This document shows positions 1 to 7,822 of a stretch of DNA of 64,000 bases, one piece after another; the stretch's first letter is position 1; each line of letters opens with the position of its first letter. The notes below the pieces were generated by a model that was not told the origin of the DNA, searched no databases, and saw only the letters and a list, made by a program, of their open reading frames with translations. This stretch comes from Flavobacterium sp. 9AF (GTDB lineage: Bacteria; Bacteroidota; Bacteroidia; Flavobacteriales; Flavobacteriaceae): positions 418,614-482,613 of the forward strand of contig NZ_LR733556.1 of the NCBI RefSeq assembly GCF_902506265.1, written 5' to 3'. The position numbers were made by a program, and so were the translations under genes.

Positions 1-1458
1 GCAAATGAAAAAATTAAAGTTAAATTTGCTTTATCACCTGTAAGTCAAAAAAATGCTCTTCAAAATTTAATAGAAGAAATACCGCATTGGGATTTTGAAA
101 AAGTAAAAAAACAAACACAAGATGACTGGAATCAAGAATTAAATAAAATCCAAGTTGATGCCACTCTTGATGATAAAACCAACTTCTACACCGCTATGTA
201 TCATGCTTTTATAACACCTACTGTTTATCAAGACAGAAATGGAGAATACAAAGGGTTAGATCAAGATGTACATCAAACTAATGATTTTACCAATTATACT
301 ACTTTTTCACTTTGGGATACGTATAGAACCTTACATCCATTATTTAATGTTCTCCAACCCAAAAGAAATGCAGATATGGTGGCTTCTATGATAGCTCATT
401 ATGACCAAAGTAGTTTACATATGCTTCCTATTTGGAGTCACCATGCGAATGACAATTGGTGCATGAGTGGTTATCACAGTGTATCTGTAATTGCAGACGC
501 TATCTTAAAAGGAACGTATACAGGTGATGCAGAAGCTGCTTTAAATGCTTGTGTAATTACAGCAAGGAAGCGCAATTATGAAGGAATTGGTTACTATATC
601 GACAAAGGGTATATTCCAGCCGAAAAAAGTGGTATTTCGGTTTCCAATACTTTAGAATATGCCTATGACGATTGGACTATTGCACAATTGGCAAAAAAAT
701 TAAATAAGACTGATATTTACAACGAGTTTATACAACGTTCCGAAAATTGGAGAAATAATTTCAATCCGGTTTCAGGTTTTATGGAACCCAAATTAGCCAA
801 TGGAACATTCAAAAAAGATTTTGATGCTTATAGTACTCATGGGCAAGGATTTATTGAAGGAAACAGTTGGAATTACAGCTTTTTTGTACCGCACAATCCT
901 GCTGCATTGGTAACAATTATGGGAGGCAAAAAACAATTTGGTAAAAAATTAGACACCCTTTTCACCATGCATTTATCTGATGCTTTCTTTGCAGAAACCG
1001 AAGACATCACAAGAGATGGAATTATAGGAGGTTATGTACACGGAAATGAGCCTGCACATCATGTTGTTTATTTGTATAATTGGGCAGATCAACCTTGGAA
1101 AACGCAAGAAAGAGTGCGTCATATATTAAAAATGCAATACAAACCTACACCAGATGGTTTAGGAGGAAATGACGATTGCGGACAAATGAGTGCTTGGTAT
1201 ATTTTCAGTGCTATGGGGTTTTATCCAGTAGCTCCAGGTTCTTTAGAATACGCTATTGGTAGTCCTTTAATTAACAATGCAATCATTCATTTAGAAAATG
1301 GGAAAACTTTTGAAGTTGTTACTCAAAACCAATCAGAAACTAATCCATATGTAAAAAGAATTATCCTGAATGGAAAAACGTTAGATCGTTATTACATTAC
1401 CCATGATGAAATTATGAATGGCGGAAAAATAACCTTCATAATGAGTTCTAAAAAATAA
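1..1458 (+). CDS. GH92 family alpha-mannosidase, 5' end cut by window
   Basis: The reading frame is open from base 1, so the gene starts outside the window; 485 C-terminal residues are visible, against about 750 for the family. Visible GH92 signatures are SLWDTYRTLHP, WSHHANDNWCMSGYHS, the GNEPAHH motif and GNDDCGQMSAWY near the C-terminal catalytic region. These enzymes are calcium-dependent exo-alpha-mannosidases that trim mannose from N-glycans or yeast mannan, usually in the periplasm or at the cell surface in Bacteroidota. The signal peptide cannot be seen. The stop codon directly abuts the stop codon of the convergent HxlR gene. Family certain; exact linkage specificity unknown. Confidence 0.93.
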   Translation, partial: ANEKIKVKFALSPVSQKNALQNLIEEIPHWDFEKVKKQTQDDWNQELNKIQVDATLDDKTNFYTAMYHAFITPTVYQDRNGEYKGLDQDVHQTNDFTNYTTFSLWDTYRTLHPLFNVLQPKRNADMVASMIAHYDQSSLHMLPIWSHHANDNWCMSGYHSVSVIADAILKGTYTGDAEAALNACVITARKRNYEGIGYYIDKGYIPAEKSGISVSNTLEYAYDDWTIAQLAKKLNKTDIYNEFIQRSENWRNNFNPVSGFMEPKLANGTFKKDFDAYSTHGQGFIEGNSWNYSFFVPHNPAALVTIMGGKKQFGKKLDTLFTMHLSDAFFAETEDITRDGIIGGYVHGNEPAHHVVYLYNWADQPWKTQERVRHILKMQYKPTPDGLGGNDDCGQMSAWYIFSAMGFYPVAPGSLEYAIGSPLINNAIIHLENGKTFEVVTQNQSETNPYVKRIILNGKTLDRYYITHDEIMNGGKITFIMSSKK

Positions 1459-1803
1459 TTATATAGTGGTTTCCAATTCATTTTTCACTACATAATCACC
1501 CCATTTAGCCATTTCTTGCAAAAGTGGAATAAGCGTTTTTCCAAAATCGGTTAATGAATATTCCACTTTTAAAGGAGGCTTTGTAGTATATACCTGCCTT
1601 TGAATCACACCATCAGCTTCTAGGTCTTTTAACTGCAAACTCAAGGTGCGTTCGGTAACATCTTTCATTTTTTTTCGTAGTTCATTGTAACGTAAAGGTT
1701 CTTTAATCAAATAAAATAAAATCACCGATTTCCACTTACCACCAATAATCCCCATCGTAACACTGGTACAACAAGGATATTCTTTTCCTTTTACTGTATA
1801 CAT
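1459..1803 (-). CDS. HxlR family winged-helix transcriptional regulator
   Basis: A 114-residue protein that is almost entirely the HxlR (MarR-like) winged helix: GIIGGKWKSVILFYL, then LRYNELRKKM, then RTLSLQLKDLEADGVI and the wing region VEYSLTDFGKTL. Two adjacent cysteines (C11, C12) stand where the family has its conserved N-terminal thiol, which in several relatives senses electrophiles or oxidants. It is divergent from a nitroreductase gene with 114 bp between them, the usual arrangement of an HxlR repressor with its target flavoenzyme. The shared spacer holds a palindrome on the nitroreductase promoter. The inducer is unknown. Confidence 0.93.
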   Translation of the reverse strand: MYTVKGKEYPCCTSVTMGIIGGKWKSVILFYLIKEPLRYNELRKKMKDVTERTLSLQLKDLEADGVIQRQVYTTKPPLKVEYSLTDFGKTLIPLLQEMAKWGDYVVKNELETTI

Positions 1804-1847
1804 ACTTTTATTTTTTATTAAATTTAAACTATCCTTTTTGACCGTTA

Positions 1848-1886
1848 TTGCACAACAAAAATACTATACTTACTTTTGTAACTATA
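1848..1886 (+). promoter_or_regulatory. Nitroreductase promoter with overlapping palindromic HxlR operator candidate
   Basis: A flavobacterial promoter reads TTG (1848-1850), a 20-bp spacer, then TACTTTTG (1871-1878), matching TAnnTTTG. An inverted repeat TATACTTAC-TTTT-GTAACTATA (1865-1873 and 1878-1886, one mismatch per arm) lies directly on the -7 element. A second, perfect 8-bp repeat (ATACTATA 1861-1868, TATAGTAT 1892-1899) encloses it. Binding there would block polymerase, so repression by the divergent HxlR protein is the simple inference. Confidence 0.65.
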
Positions 1887-1917
1887 AAAAATATAGTATA
1901 AATCAAATCACAAAAAT

Positions 1918-2517
1918 ATGAGTTTTATTGCAGCTATACAAGAGCGTTACACGACAAAAAAATACGATGCTTCTAAAAAAATTGAAAAAAAAACCTTAGA
2001 ACAATTAAAAGAAATTGTAAGACTGAGTCCGTCCTCAATAAACAGTCAACCTTGGAAATTTACTTTTATTAGTGATGAAAAAACCAAAAACGAATTAGCC
2101 AAAGCATCTTTTTTTAATGATACCAAAGTAATCAATTGTGATACGCTAGTTGTTTTTAGCCGAATTGATAGTATTGTCGAGTTTGAAAAACAAATTCAGG
2201 CCACACTTCCAGAAGGTGCTGTAGGATATTACAACCAATTTATTAAACCTTTACCGGAAGCAGAAATAAAAGCATGGTTTGACAAACAAGTATATTTAGC
2301 TCTAGGCGTTTTCTTGAGTGCTTGTGCAGCAATGCATATCGATTCTACTCCAATGGAAGGTATCGAACCCTATAAATATGATGCAATTCTAAAATCTGAA
2401 AATCATCATGCCTTAGTAGCTGTTGCTATTGGTTATAGGGATATTGAAGATGCCAATCAACCCCAAATAAAACCAAAATCGAGAAGAGGAATTGAAGAAG
2501 TTGTTAAAACTGTTTAA
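1918..2517 (+). CDS. NAD(P)H-dependent nitroreductase (NfsB-like flavoprotein)
   Basis: A 199-residue single-domain nitroreductase. The FMN-binding signature RLSPSSINSQPWKF stands near residues 36-49, preceded by the family start FIAAIQERYTTKKYD. A later segment, ALGVFLSACAAMHIDSTPMEG, matches the helix and loop that close over the flavin, and the C-terminal KPKSRR tail is typical of NfsB-type enzymes. Such proteins act as dimers that reduce quinones, nitroaromatics or pteridines with NAD(P)H in the cytoplasm. It is slightly shorter than E. coli NfsB (217 residues). Regulation by the divergent HxlR gene is likely from the shared palindromic promoter. The physiological substrate cannot be told. 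Confidence 0.92.
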   Translation: MSFIAAIQERYTTKKYDASKKIEKKTLEQLKEIVRLSPSSINSQPWKFTFISDEKTKNELAKASFFNDTKVINCDTLVVFSRIDSIVEFEKQIQATLPEGAVGYYNQFIKPLPEAEIKAWFDKQVYLALGVFLSACAAMHIDSTPMEGIEPYKYDAILKSENHHALVAVAIGYRDIEDANQPQIKPKSRRGIEEVVKTV

Positions 2518-2541
2518 TTCAATTTGAAAATAAATTAATAT

Positions 2542-2572
2542 AAAGCGTAAACTAATTTTGTTTGCGCTTTTT
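2542..2572 (+). terminator. Intrinsic terminator of the nitroreductase gene
   Basis: Stem AAAGCGTAAAC (2542-2552) pairs with GTTTGCGCTTT (2560-2570) with one G-U pair and a 7-nt loop, followed by T residues. It stands 25 bp after the nitroreductase stop codon. Confidence 0.7.
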
Positions 2573-2626
2573 CATTATAAATCACCTATTAATCTAACTA
2601 TTTTGTTTATATTTCAAAATTAATTC

Positions 2627-3124
2627 ATGCTTTATCAATACAATATGGCACATACTATTAATGGAATTATTACTAGTTTTAAATATGATGGAAAATTGCC
2701 ACATGTTAACTTAGTTGGAAACTATTATTTAATAACATTTGTACCAAAATATAGTTCTAGTTATTCTGAAAAAAAAATTGAACCTTTTCAAGAATTAACT
2801 TCAGAAATTAAACAAGTTATAAAAGAATTGTCTTTCAAGGGCAAATGTATATATATTGAAACCGATTATTTTGGTGGTCCAGGTTATCAAATGTCCATGA
2901 TTTGGGAAAATGGAAAAGCTGTTTCAGAGCCTCTTATTTCATATGATATGATTGAAAATCCAAAAACACCTGAAAAAGCAAAATTAGTAACTAATGCCAT
3001 TAATATTGCATTACATCACATAGGCATTTACACTCATGAAAACAAAGATGAATTTGACACAGTTAGACTAGGAGACTATCGTTCTTATGAAGATGTGATG
3101 GAAGAATTTTTGAAAACTAAATAA
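2627..3124 (+). CDS. Hypothetical protein, about 160 residues
   Basis: I do not recognise this family. The frame codes for 165 residues from the first ATG; a second ATG at 2645 gives 159 and the start MAHTINGII. No signal peptide or membrane segment is visible. The protein is a mixed alpha/beta globular type with a Gly/Pro turn (YFGGPGYQMSMIW) in the middle and an acidic C-terminus. The size and lone-gene context resemble those of small immunity-type proteins, but there is no toxin partner in view, so that is only speculation. A decayed gene for a secreted protein follows 22 bp downstream and may once have been co-transcribed with it. Confidence 0.7.
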   Translation: MLYQYNMAHTINGIITSFKYDGKLPHVNLVGNYYLITFVPKYSSSYSEKKIEPFQELTSEIKQVIKELSFKGKCIYIETDYFGGPGYQMSMIWENGKAVSEPLISYDMIENPKTPEKAKLVTNAINIALHHIGIYTHENKDEFDTVRLGDYRSYEDVMEEFLKTK

Positions 3125-3146
3125 AGTAAGATAAGATTTAAAAACT

Positions 3147-3500
3147 TTGAAAATAAAACTAGTTCTATTTATATTATTTATAACTTTAAGTTACCCTAAT
3201 TGTTTTTCACAAACTAAAAGTTGTGATACTATATATGATTCAAAAGAAATAAAAGCACATTATAAAAAATTGAATTAGAACTAAATAAATTTGTTATTAA
3301 ACAGCTAATACCAATAATTGTAAAATGTAGAGAAAAAAATCATTATACTATTTCTTCTTTTTTTTATGTATTTAACGATTGATTCTAATGGGAAGATTAT
3401 AGCTATTAAATTTGCATGAACTAAACTTAGTGAAGCTTGTAAAAAAAATTATAAAAGAACTTTTAACTATGGAAGGATAGCAACCCGCTTTACTGAATAA
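3147..3500 (+). pseudogene. Decayed gene for a small secreted protein
   Basis: Three consecutive pieces in shifting frames read as one protein. From the TTG at 3147 (a native ATG may be lost): a signal peptide (KIKLVLFILFITLSYP, cleavage near CFSQ), then SCDTIYDSKEIKAHYKKLN and a stop at 3276. After a shift at an A-run the frame continues with ELNKFVIKQLIPIIVK to a stop at 3380. After another shift it reads DSNGKIIAIKFA, stop, then TKLSEACKKNYKRTFNYGR to the stop at 3498. The coding-like codon use across all pieces, with two frameshifts beside homopolymers and an in-frame stop, indicates a pseudogene (or sequencing slips). The family is unknown. It accounts for most of the 3125-3565 gap. Confidence 0.6.
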
Positions 3501-3565
3501 CCAACTCGTTTGCAGTATCTATATTTTACCAATACATTGTTTAAAAAGACAATAAAAATCATTTA

Positions 3566-4609
3566 TTACTCTCTAAACCTTAACTCCACTACTCTATTTT
3601 TACCTGCTGCATAGGCTATCGAATCATTAAGAAATCGCAACGTATATAAATCATTATCTTTTGCTAATTTTTTCCAAGTTACACCACTATCATTTGAAAA
3701 ATGTATGCCTGTTCCTCCTACACAAACTAACGATTTTCCATCACTTTTGGGTACAAATTGAACACAAGATGCATATCCAAAGCCCTCATTTCGTCCTACC
3801 AATTTCCAAGTTTTACCACCATCATTTGTAATAGCTTTATTGTCAATATTGGCTTCTTGTTTTTCATAATCTCCTCCAGCAATAAAACCTATCTTTTCAT
3901 TATAAAAATCGGCAGTAAAAATACCCGTCATTGCTTTTCCTTGTACAATAGGAGTTTCATATACTTGCCAAGTAATTCCTTTATCTTCACTAACAAAACA
4001 ACGCGCTTTTTTCCCACCAGAAACAATAAAAATTTTGCTTCCACGTAAGATAACATTCGTATTACTCGCAGCAAATGCGGCTTCACCTTCTGTTACTTTA
4101 GGCAATTTTTCACAAGGTATTTTCTGCCAAGAATTGCCTCCATCATGAGTAATAATAATATTCAAGCAATCTAAAACAGGATCACCCATTGCTACACCGA
4201 AAGAATCATCTAAAAATTGCATACTGTCGTAAAATACTTTTTCATCTACTTCATGATACACCAATTTTACCACTGTTTTATCTTTACTAATCTTGTACAA
4301 CAAACCTGGATTAGCTACACTCAATACAAAAATAGCTTCTTTCGTTTTAGCTATACTTCTAAATTCTGGATGCAATGAATCCTTTGCTATTCTTCCTCTA
4401 AATTTCTTTTGGGTGACTAAATCTATCGCTCCATATTTTCCATTATTACCTGCAAACCATAATTCGTTACTATCTATAGCTATAGCTCTTATACTAATAG
4501 AATCGTTATGAATATCTTTTAAAAAAACACTATTAATGGTTATTAAGGATTTATCTGAACAAGCCGTAAATAGTATTGGTAAACAAAAAAATAATAGTAA
4601 TTTTTGCAT
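3566..4609 (-). CDS. Lipoprotein with Asp-box (BNR/YCF48-like) beta-propeller repeats
   Basis: 347 residues with a lipoprotein signal peptide ending in LFTAC (lipidated C17). Four Asp boxes of the S/T-x-D-x-G-x-x-W type are spaced along the chain: THDGGNSW, SEDKGITW, TNDGGKTW and SNDSGVTW. The fold is therefore a sialidase/YCF48-like beta-propeller anchored to a membrane on the periplasmic or surface side. Proteins of this kind are often loosely called oxidoreductases or BNR-repeat glycosyl hydrolases, but no catalytic residues can be assigned. A second lipoprotein of the same architecture is encoded at 6469, on the far side of hemN. Confidence 0.85.
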   Translation of the reverse strand: MQKLLLFFCLPILFTACSDKSLITINSVFLKDIHNDSISIRAIAIDSNELWFAGNNGKYGAIDLVTQKKFRGRIAKDSLHPEFRSIAKTKEAIFVLSVANPGLLYKISKDKTVVKLVYHEVDEKVFYDSMQFLDDSFGVAMGDPVLDCLNIIITHDGGNSWQKIPCEKLPKVTEGEAAFAASNTNVILRGSKIFIVSGGKKARCFVSEDKGITWQVYETPIVQGKAMTGIFTADFYNEKIGFIAGGDYEKQEANIDNKAITNDGGKTWKLVGRNEGFGYASCVQFVPKSDGKSLVCVGGTGIHFSNDSGVTWKKLAKDNDLYTLRFLNDSIAYAAGKNRVVELRFRE

Positions 4610-4718
4610 TTTTGAAGAATTTTATTACGAATTTACAACTTATTTTTAATTATTTAGTAATATGAACTCTTTCGGTTAGAACCTAGTAGATACCCAACCA
4701 ATTGAATATACTAATAAC

Positions 4719-4744
4719 TTCTCGATACTTCGACTGACCGCTCA
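4719..4744. repeat. Intergenic palindrome-type repeat (REP-like)
   Basis: The stretch CTTCTCGATACTTCGACTGA and following bases resemble the TTCTCGA...GCGCTCGAA...TGACA sequences seen elsewhere in this window (9787-9808, 10501-10525). Such short repeats are scattered between genes in many flavobacterial chromosomes. No coding role. Confidence 0.4.
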
Positions 4745-4844
4745 TTAGATAAAAGAAAGTTGTAATAAATATAATATAACAAATTAAAAACAAATAATTG
4801 TTATCAAAAAAATCAGTACTAATTACTGAATGCTTATCAATTTC

Positions 4845-4898
4845 TACTTTCGACTTTTCACTTTCAACTTTTGACTTTCGACTTTTGACTTTCGACTT
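4845..4898. repeat. 14-bp tandem repeat, about 4 copies
   Basis: The unit GACTTTCGACTTTT is repeated about 3.9 times with few changes (ACTTTCGACTTTTC, ACTTTCAACTTTTG, ACTTTCGACTTTTG, ACTTTCGACTT). Read on the minus strand it would give a Lys/Ser/Val-rich peptide, but the 77-residue frame there looks spurious. It lies just upstream of the hemN control region. Confidence 0.8.
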
Positions 4899-4902
4899 CC
4901 AC

Positions 4903-4946
4903 ATGATATTTATCATTTTTAGCCTGCAACTGTCTGTTTACTTTTG
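4903..4946 (+). promoter_or_regulatory. hemN promoter with Fnr-type box
   Basis: A perfect 14-bp palindrome ATGATA-TT-TATCAT lies at 4903-4916. Exactly 22 bp later comes the -7 element TACTTTTG (4939-4946). The same box at the same 22-bp distance occurs at the ccoS and ccoI promoters. The placement corresponds to a class II activator site (about -41.5). No -33 TTG is visible where one would be expected, as is usual at activator-dependent promoters. Confidence 0.72.
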
Positions 4947-4961
4947 AATAAATTTTGTACC

Positions 4962-6320
4962 ATGAGTTTGATTCAAAAATATAATGTTCCTGGACCAAGA
5001 TATACCAGTTATCCCACAGTTCCTTATTGGGAAGAAAATTTATTTACAATAGATCAATGGAAAAAAAAATTGAAAGAATCATTTATAAGTTCTAATAGTA
5101 ATGAAGGGATTAGTTTATATATACACTTGCCTTTTTGTGAAAGTCTATGTACTTTTTGTGGTTGCAATAAAAGAATCACGAAGAGACATGATGTAGAACA
5201 TCCTTATATTACTGCAGTATTAAAAGAATGGGAATTATACTGTGAATTATTACCACAAAGACCACAAATTAAAGAAATCCATCTAGGAGGAGGAACTCCT
5301 ACATTCTTTTCTCCAGAAAACCTAACATTACTTATAAATGGATTATTTATAAATGCAGATAAAGCGGAAAACTATGAATTTAGCTTTGAAGGACATCCTA
5401 ATAATACGACATATGAACACCTGCAAACTTTATATCATTTAGGTTTTAGAAGAGTGAGTTTTGGAGTACAAGATTATGCTGAAAAGGTACAAAATGCCAT
5501 TCATAGAAAACAATCGTTTCACAATGTAGCCAAAGTAACTTTTTGGGCGAGAGAAATTGGTTATACCTCTGTTGGTCACGATTTAATTTTTGGACTACCT
5601 TTTCAAACCTTAGAAAATGTACTAGATACCATTGCAAAAACTAATTCTTTACAACCCGATCGATTGGCTTTTTATAGTTACGCACATGTTCCTTGGATTA
5701 AAGGTAACGGTCAACGTGGGTTTAATGATGAAGATTTACCAAAGGACGAGATTAAAAGAGAATTATATGAACAAGGCAAATTAGAACTTCTACACCGAAA
5801 ATACATTGAAATAGGAATGGATCATTTTGCTTTAAAAAATGATAGCATGACTACTGCTTTTAAAAAAGGAATGTTACATCGCAATTTTATGGGTTATACT
5901 GCTTCTAAAACAGAAGTTATGATTGGGTTGGGTGTTTCGTCTATTAGTGATTCATGGACCGCTTTTGCGCAAAATGCAAAAACAATTGAAGAATATTATT
6001 CGAAATTAGACCAAGATGAATTACCTATTTTTAGAGGACATATTTTAACTCAGGAAGATTTAATTATTCGCAAACACATACTCAATTTAATGTGTCAATT
6101 TCAAACTTCATGGAAAACACAAGATTCTTACTTTCCAGAAATAGAAATCATTCTAGATTCTTTGTATGAAATGGAGCATGATGGCTTATTAAAAATTAAT
6201 GACAAGACAATCATAGTAACGGAAAAAGGAAAACCTTTTGTTAGAAATATTTGTATGGCATTTGATTTACGATTAAAAAGAAAAGCACCACAAACGCAAT
6301 TATTCTCAATGACAATATAA
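4962..6320 (+). CDS. hemN: Oxygen-independent coproporphyrinogen III dehydrogenase
   Basis: A radical-SAM enzyme of 452 residues that converts coproporphyrinogen III to protoporphyrinogen IX without oxygen, in cytoplasmic heme synthesis. The N-terminus has the HemN signature YNVPGPRYTSYP; the cluster cysteines are C59, C63 and C66 with a further C68 (PFCESLCTFCGC). HLGGGTPTF and the later FSFEGHPNN-type segment bind SAM. The ATG at 4962 is chosen because an upstream in-frame TTG (4944) lies inside the promoter -7 box. The leader would then be only about 10-15 nt. Control by the Fnr-like regulator at 18152 fits an anaerobic enzyme supplying heme to cbb3 oxidase. Confidence 0.95.
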   Translation: MSLIQKYNVPGPRYTSYPTVPYWEENLFTIDQWKKKLKESFISSNSNEGISLYIHLPFCESLCTFCGCNKRITKRHDVEHPYITAVLKEWELYCELLPQRPQIKEIHLGGGTPTFFSPENLTLLINGLFINADKAENYEFSFEGHPNNTTYEHLQTLYHLGFRRVSFGVQDYAEKVQNAIHRKQSFHNVAKVTFWAREIGYTSVGHDLIFGLPFQTLENVLDTIAKTNSLQPDRLAFYSYAHVPWIKGNGQRGFNDEDLPKDEIKRELYEQGKLELLHRKYIEIGMDHFALKNDSMTTAFKKGMLHRNFMGYTASKTEVMIGLGVSSISDSWTAFAQNAKTIEEYYSKLDQDELPIFRGHILTQEDLIIRKHILNLMCQFQTSWKTQDSYFPEIEIILDSLYEMEHDGLLKINDKTIIVTEKGKPFVRNICMAFDLRLKRKAPQTQLFSMTI

Positions 6321-6409
6321 ATCCAGAATTAAAATCAATAGAAAAAATTATATATCAAGAGTTTATAAGAAATTTTACTTCTTAACTATAAATTAATACT
6401 TGTAAGGTT

Positions 6410-6427
6410 TAATTTTGTGTAATTTTG
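6410..6427 (+). promoter_or_regulatory. Tandem -7 elements upstream of the 6469 lipoprotein gene
   Basis: TAATTTTG occurs twice, at 6410-6417 and 6420-6427, both exact matches to TAnnTTTG. A TTG at 6400-6402 lies 17 bp before the second copy. Which one is used cannot be told. Confidence 0.4.
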
Positions 6428-6468
6428 TAAAATAAATCATACAAATATTTAAACCAAATTATTTTTAA

Positions 6469-7569
6469 ATGAAAAAAAAGTTTTTCTCAAGTATTATTGC
6501 ATTAGTAATTCTATTAACCAGCTGTTCTAATGAGGATACTCAATCTCAACAAACTGATTCACCTCAAAATGAGATATTCATTACTTCAGCTACAACAGTA
6601 ACAACTGCTACTACAAAAAATTTACATTCAATTCATTTTATCTCTCAAAATATAGGTTATATTGCTGGAGGAAATGCTTCATTAGTAACACAAGATCAAA
6701 ATGCTATTATTTTAAAATCAATAGATGGTGGAGTTACTTGGAATTCAATTTATACTTCTCAAAATGGATTTTATATTACACATATAACAGATCACAATGG
6801 TATTTTATACGCAACTACAAATTCCAATATTTTATTAAAATCATTAGATTCTGGTGCTTCTTGGTCAGAAAGTAGTATTACTACTGAATCCTTTTATGCT
6901 TCTAGAATATACTTCATTGATGCTAATAATGGTTTTATTCTAGGCTCTTTAAATGCTAATGGAAAATTGTTGAAAACTACCGATGGTGGAAACACGTGGG
7001 AAGAAGCATTAAGCAATGAAGATCAGAATACCTATTTAACAAATACAAAACTAGAAAGTATAACTTCCTATTTTGAAAATGGTAAATATGTTTTATTAAT
7101 CACCGGAGGAAATTATACCCAAGGAAAGGTATTGAAAAGCATTGATAGTGGCACAACTTGGACAACTACCACTATAACTACTGAAATACTTTTAACGGAT
7201 ATTTCTTTACAGGGCTCAGAAGGTTATATGGTGGGCAATAATGGAGTAACTTCATCTAATGAATTTGGAGAAGTATATAAAACCACAAATAAAGGACTTA
7301 CTTGGAATAAAATTAATACCAATTATACTAATAAATTAAATCGAGTTGCTTATAAAAATAACACTATAGGAATCATTGGTACCAATTCATTTAATGATTT
7401 AACCAATCCTGAATTTATTATTGTATCTAAAAATAATGGCCAAACTTGGCAAAAAATCAATCATAATTTTGTTGTTGCTGGTTGGAACGATATAGCCTTT
7501 ATAAATGATTACAAAATGATTGTTGTTGGATATAATGGCAAATGTATTTTGATTAACCTTTCTAATTAA
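6469..7569 (+). CDS. Lipoprotein with six Asp-box (BNR/YCF48-like) repeats
   Basis: 366 residues beginning with a lipoprotein signal peptide (ILLTSC, lipidated C19) and a Gln/Ser/Thr-rich linker. Six Asp boxes follow at regular intervals: SIDGGVTW, SLDSGASW, TTDGGNTW, SIDSGTTW, TTNKGLTW and SKNNGQTW, each after a YIAGG- or FILGS-type strand. This predicts a six- or seven-bladed beta-propeller outside the cytoplasm, like YCF48/HCF136-related and sialidase-like proteins. Function unknown. It shares its architecture but little obvious sequence with the 3566-4609 lipoprotein. A clear terminator follows. Confidence 0.87.
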   Translation: MKKKFFSSIIALVILLTSCSNEDTQSQQTDSPQNEIFITSATTVTTATTKNLHSIHFISQNIGYIAGGNASLVTQDQNAIILKSIDGGVTWNSIYTSQNGFYITHITDHNGILYATTNSNILLKSLDSGASWSESSITTESFYASRIYFIDANNGFILGSLNANGKLLKTTDGGNTWEEALSNEDQNTYLTNTKLESITSYFENGKYVLLITGGNYTQGKVLKSIDSGTTWTTTTITTEILLTDISLQGSEGYMVGNNGVTSSNEFGEVYKTTNKGLTWNKINTNYTNKLNRVAYKNNTIGIIGTNSFNDLTNPEFIIVSKNNGQTWQKINHNFVVAGWNDIAFINDYKMIVVGYNGKCILINLSN

Positions 7570-7598
7570 AAAAGTAAAACTTAGACCATTTTGAACTA

Positions 7599-7630
7599 AA
7601 AAGGCAATCCTATAGATTGCCTTTTAGTTT
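7599..7630 (+). terminator. Intrinsic terminator of the 6469 lipoprotein gene
   Basis: Perfect 11-bp stem AAAAGGCAATC (7599-7609) / GATTGCCTTTT (7615-7625) with a 5-nt loop and T-rich tail, 30 bp after the stop. Because both flanks are A/T-rich it could also serve the convergent small peptide gene on the minus strand. Confidence 0.8.
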
Positions 7631-7648
7631 TATTAATCTTAATCATTG

Positions 7649-7822
7649 TTATGGACAGTAAGATTGCCCTCCAGGAATAGTGCAGCACCATACACCTGAA
7701 ACTGCCATTTGTCCCCAAAAACCTCCCATAGCGTCACAGCTTTCCTTCGTTTTCCAACCTCCATTAATGTTTTTAAGCTCATCTTTACTTAGGCTTTTAC
7801 CTATCATTTTTACATTTTTCAT
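7649..7822 (-). CDS. Double-glycine-leader peptide (bacteriocin/RiPP-like precursor)
   Basis: A 57-residue frame with ATG at 7822. Residues 1-22 read as a double-glycine leader: GKSLSKDELKNINGG, matching the L-S-x-x-E-L-x-x-I-x-GG pattern of peptides cut and exported by peptidase-containing ABC transporters. The predicted 35-residue core starts WKTKESCD and holds four cysteines (C29, C46, C47, C56), three further Trp/aromatic positions and GG pairs, ending QSYCP. Such cores are either disulfide-bonded bacteriocins or modified peptides. No modification enzyme, immunity gene or ABC transporter lies nearby, so export would depend on genes elsewhere. The codon pattern and leader make it credible despite its size. 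Activity unknown. Confidence 0.72.
   Translation of the reverse strand: MKNVKMIGKSLSKDELKNINGGWKTKESCDAMGGFWGQMAVSGVWCCTIPGGQSYCP

Noticed and set aside
4683..4916. 77-codon minus-strand frame rich in Lys/Ser/Val
   Set aside because: Its repetitive part is the 14-bp tandem repeat, it includes a dispersed repeat, and it overlaps the hemN control box; no protein-like composition.
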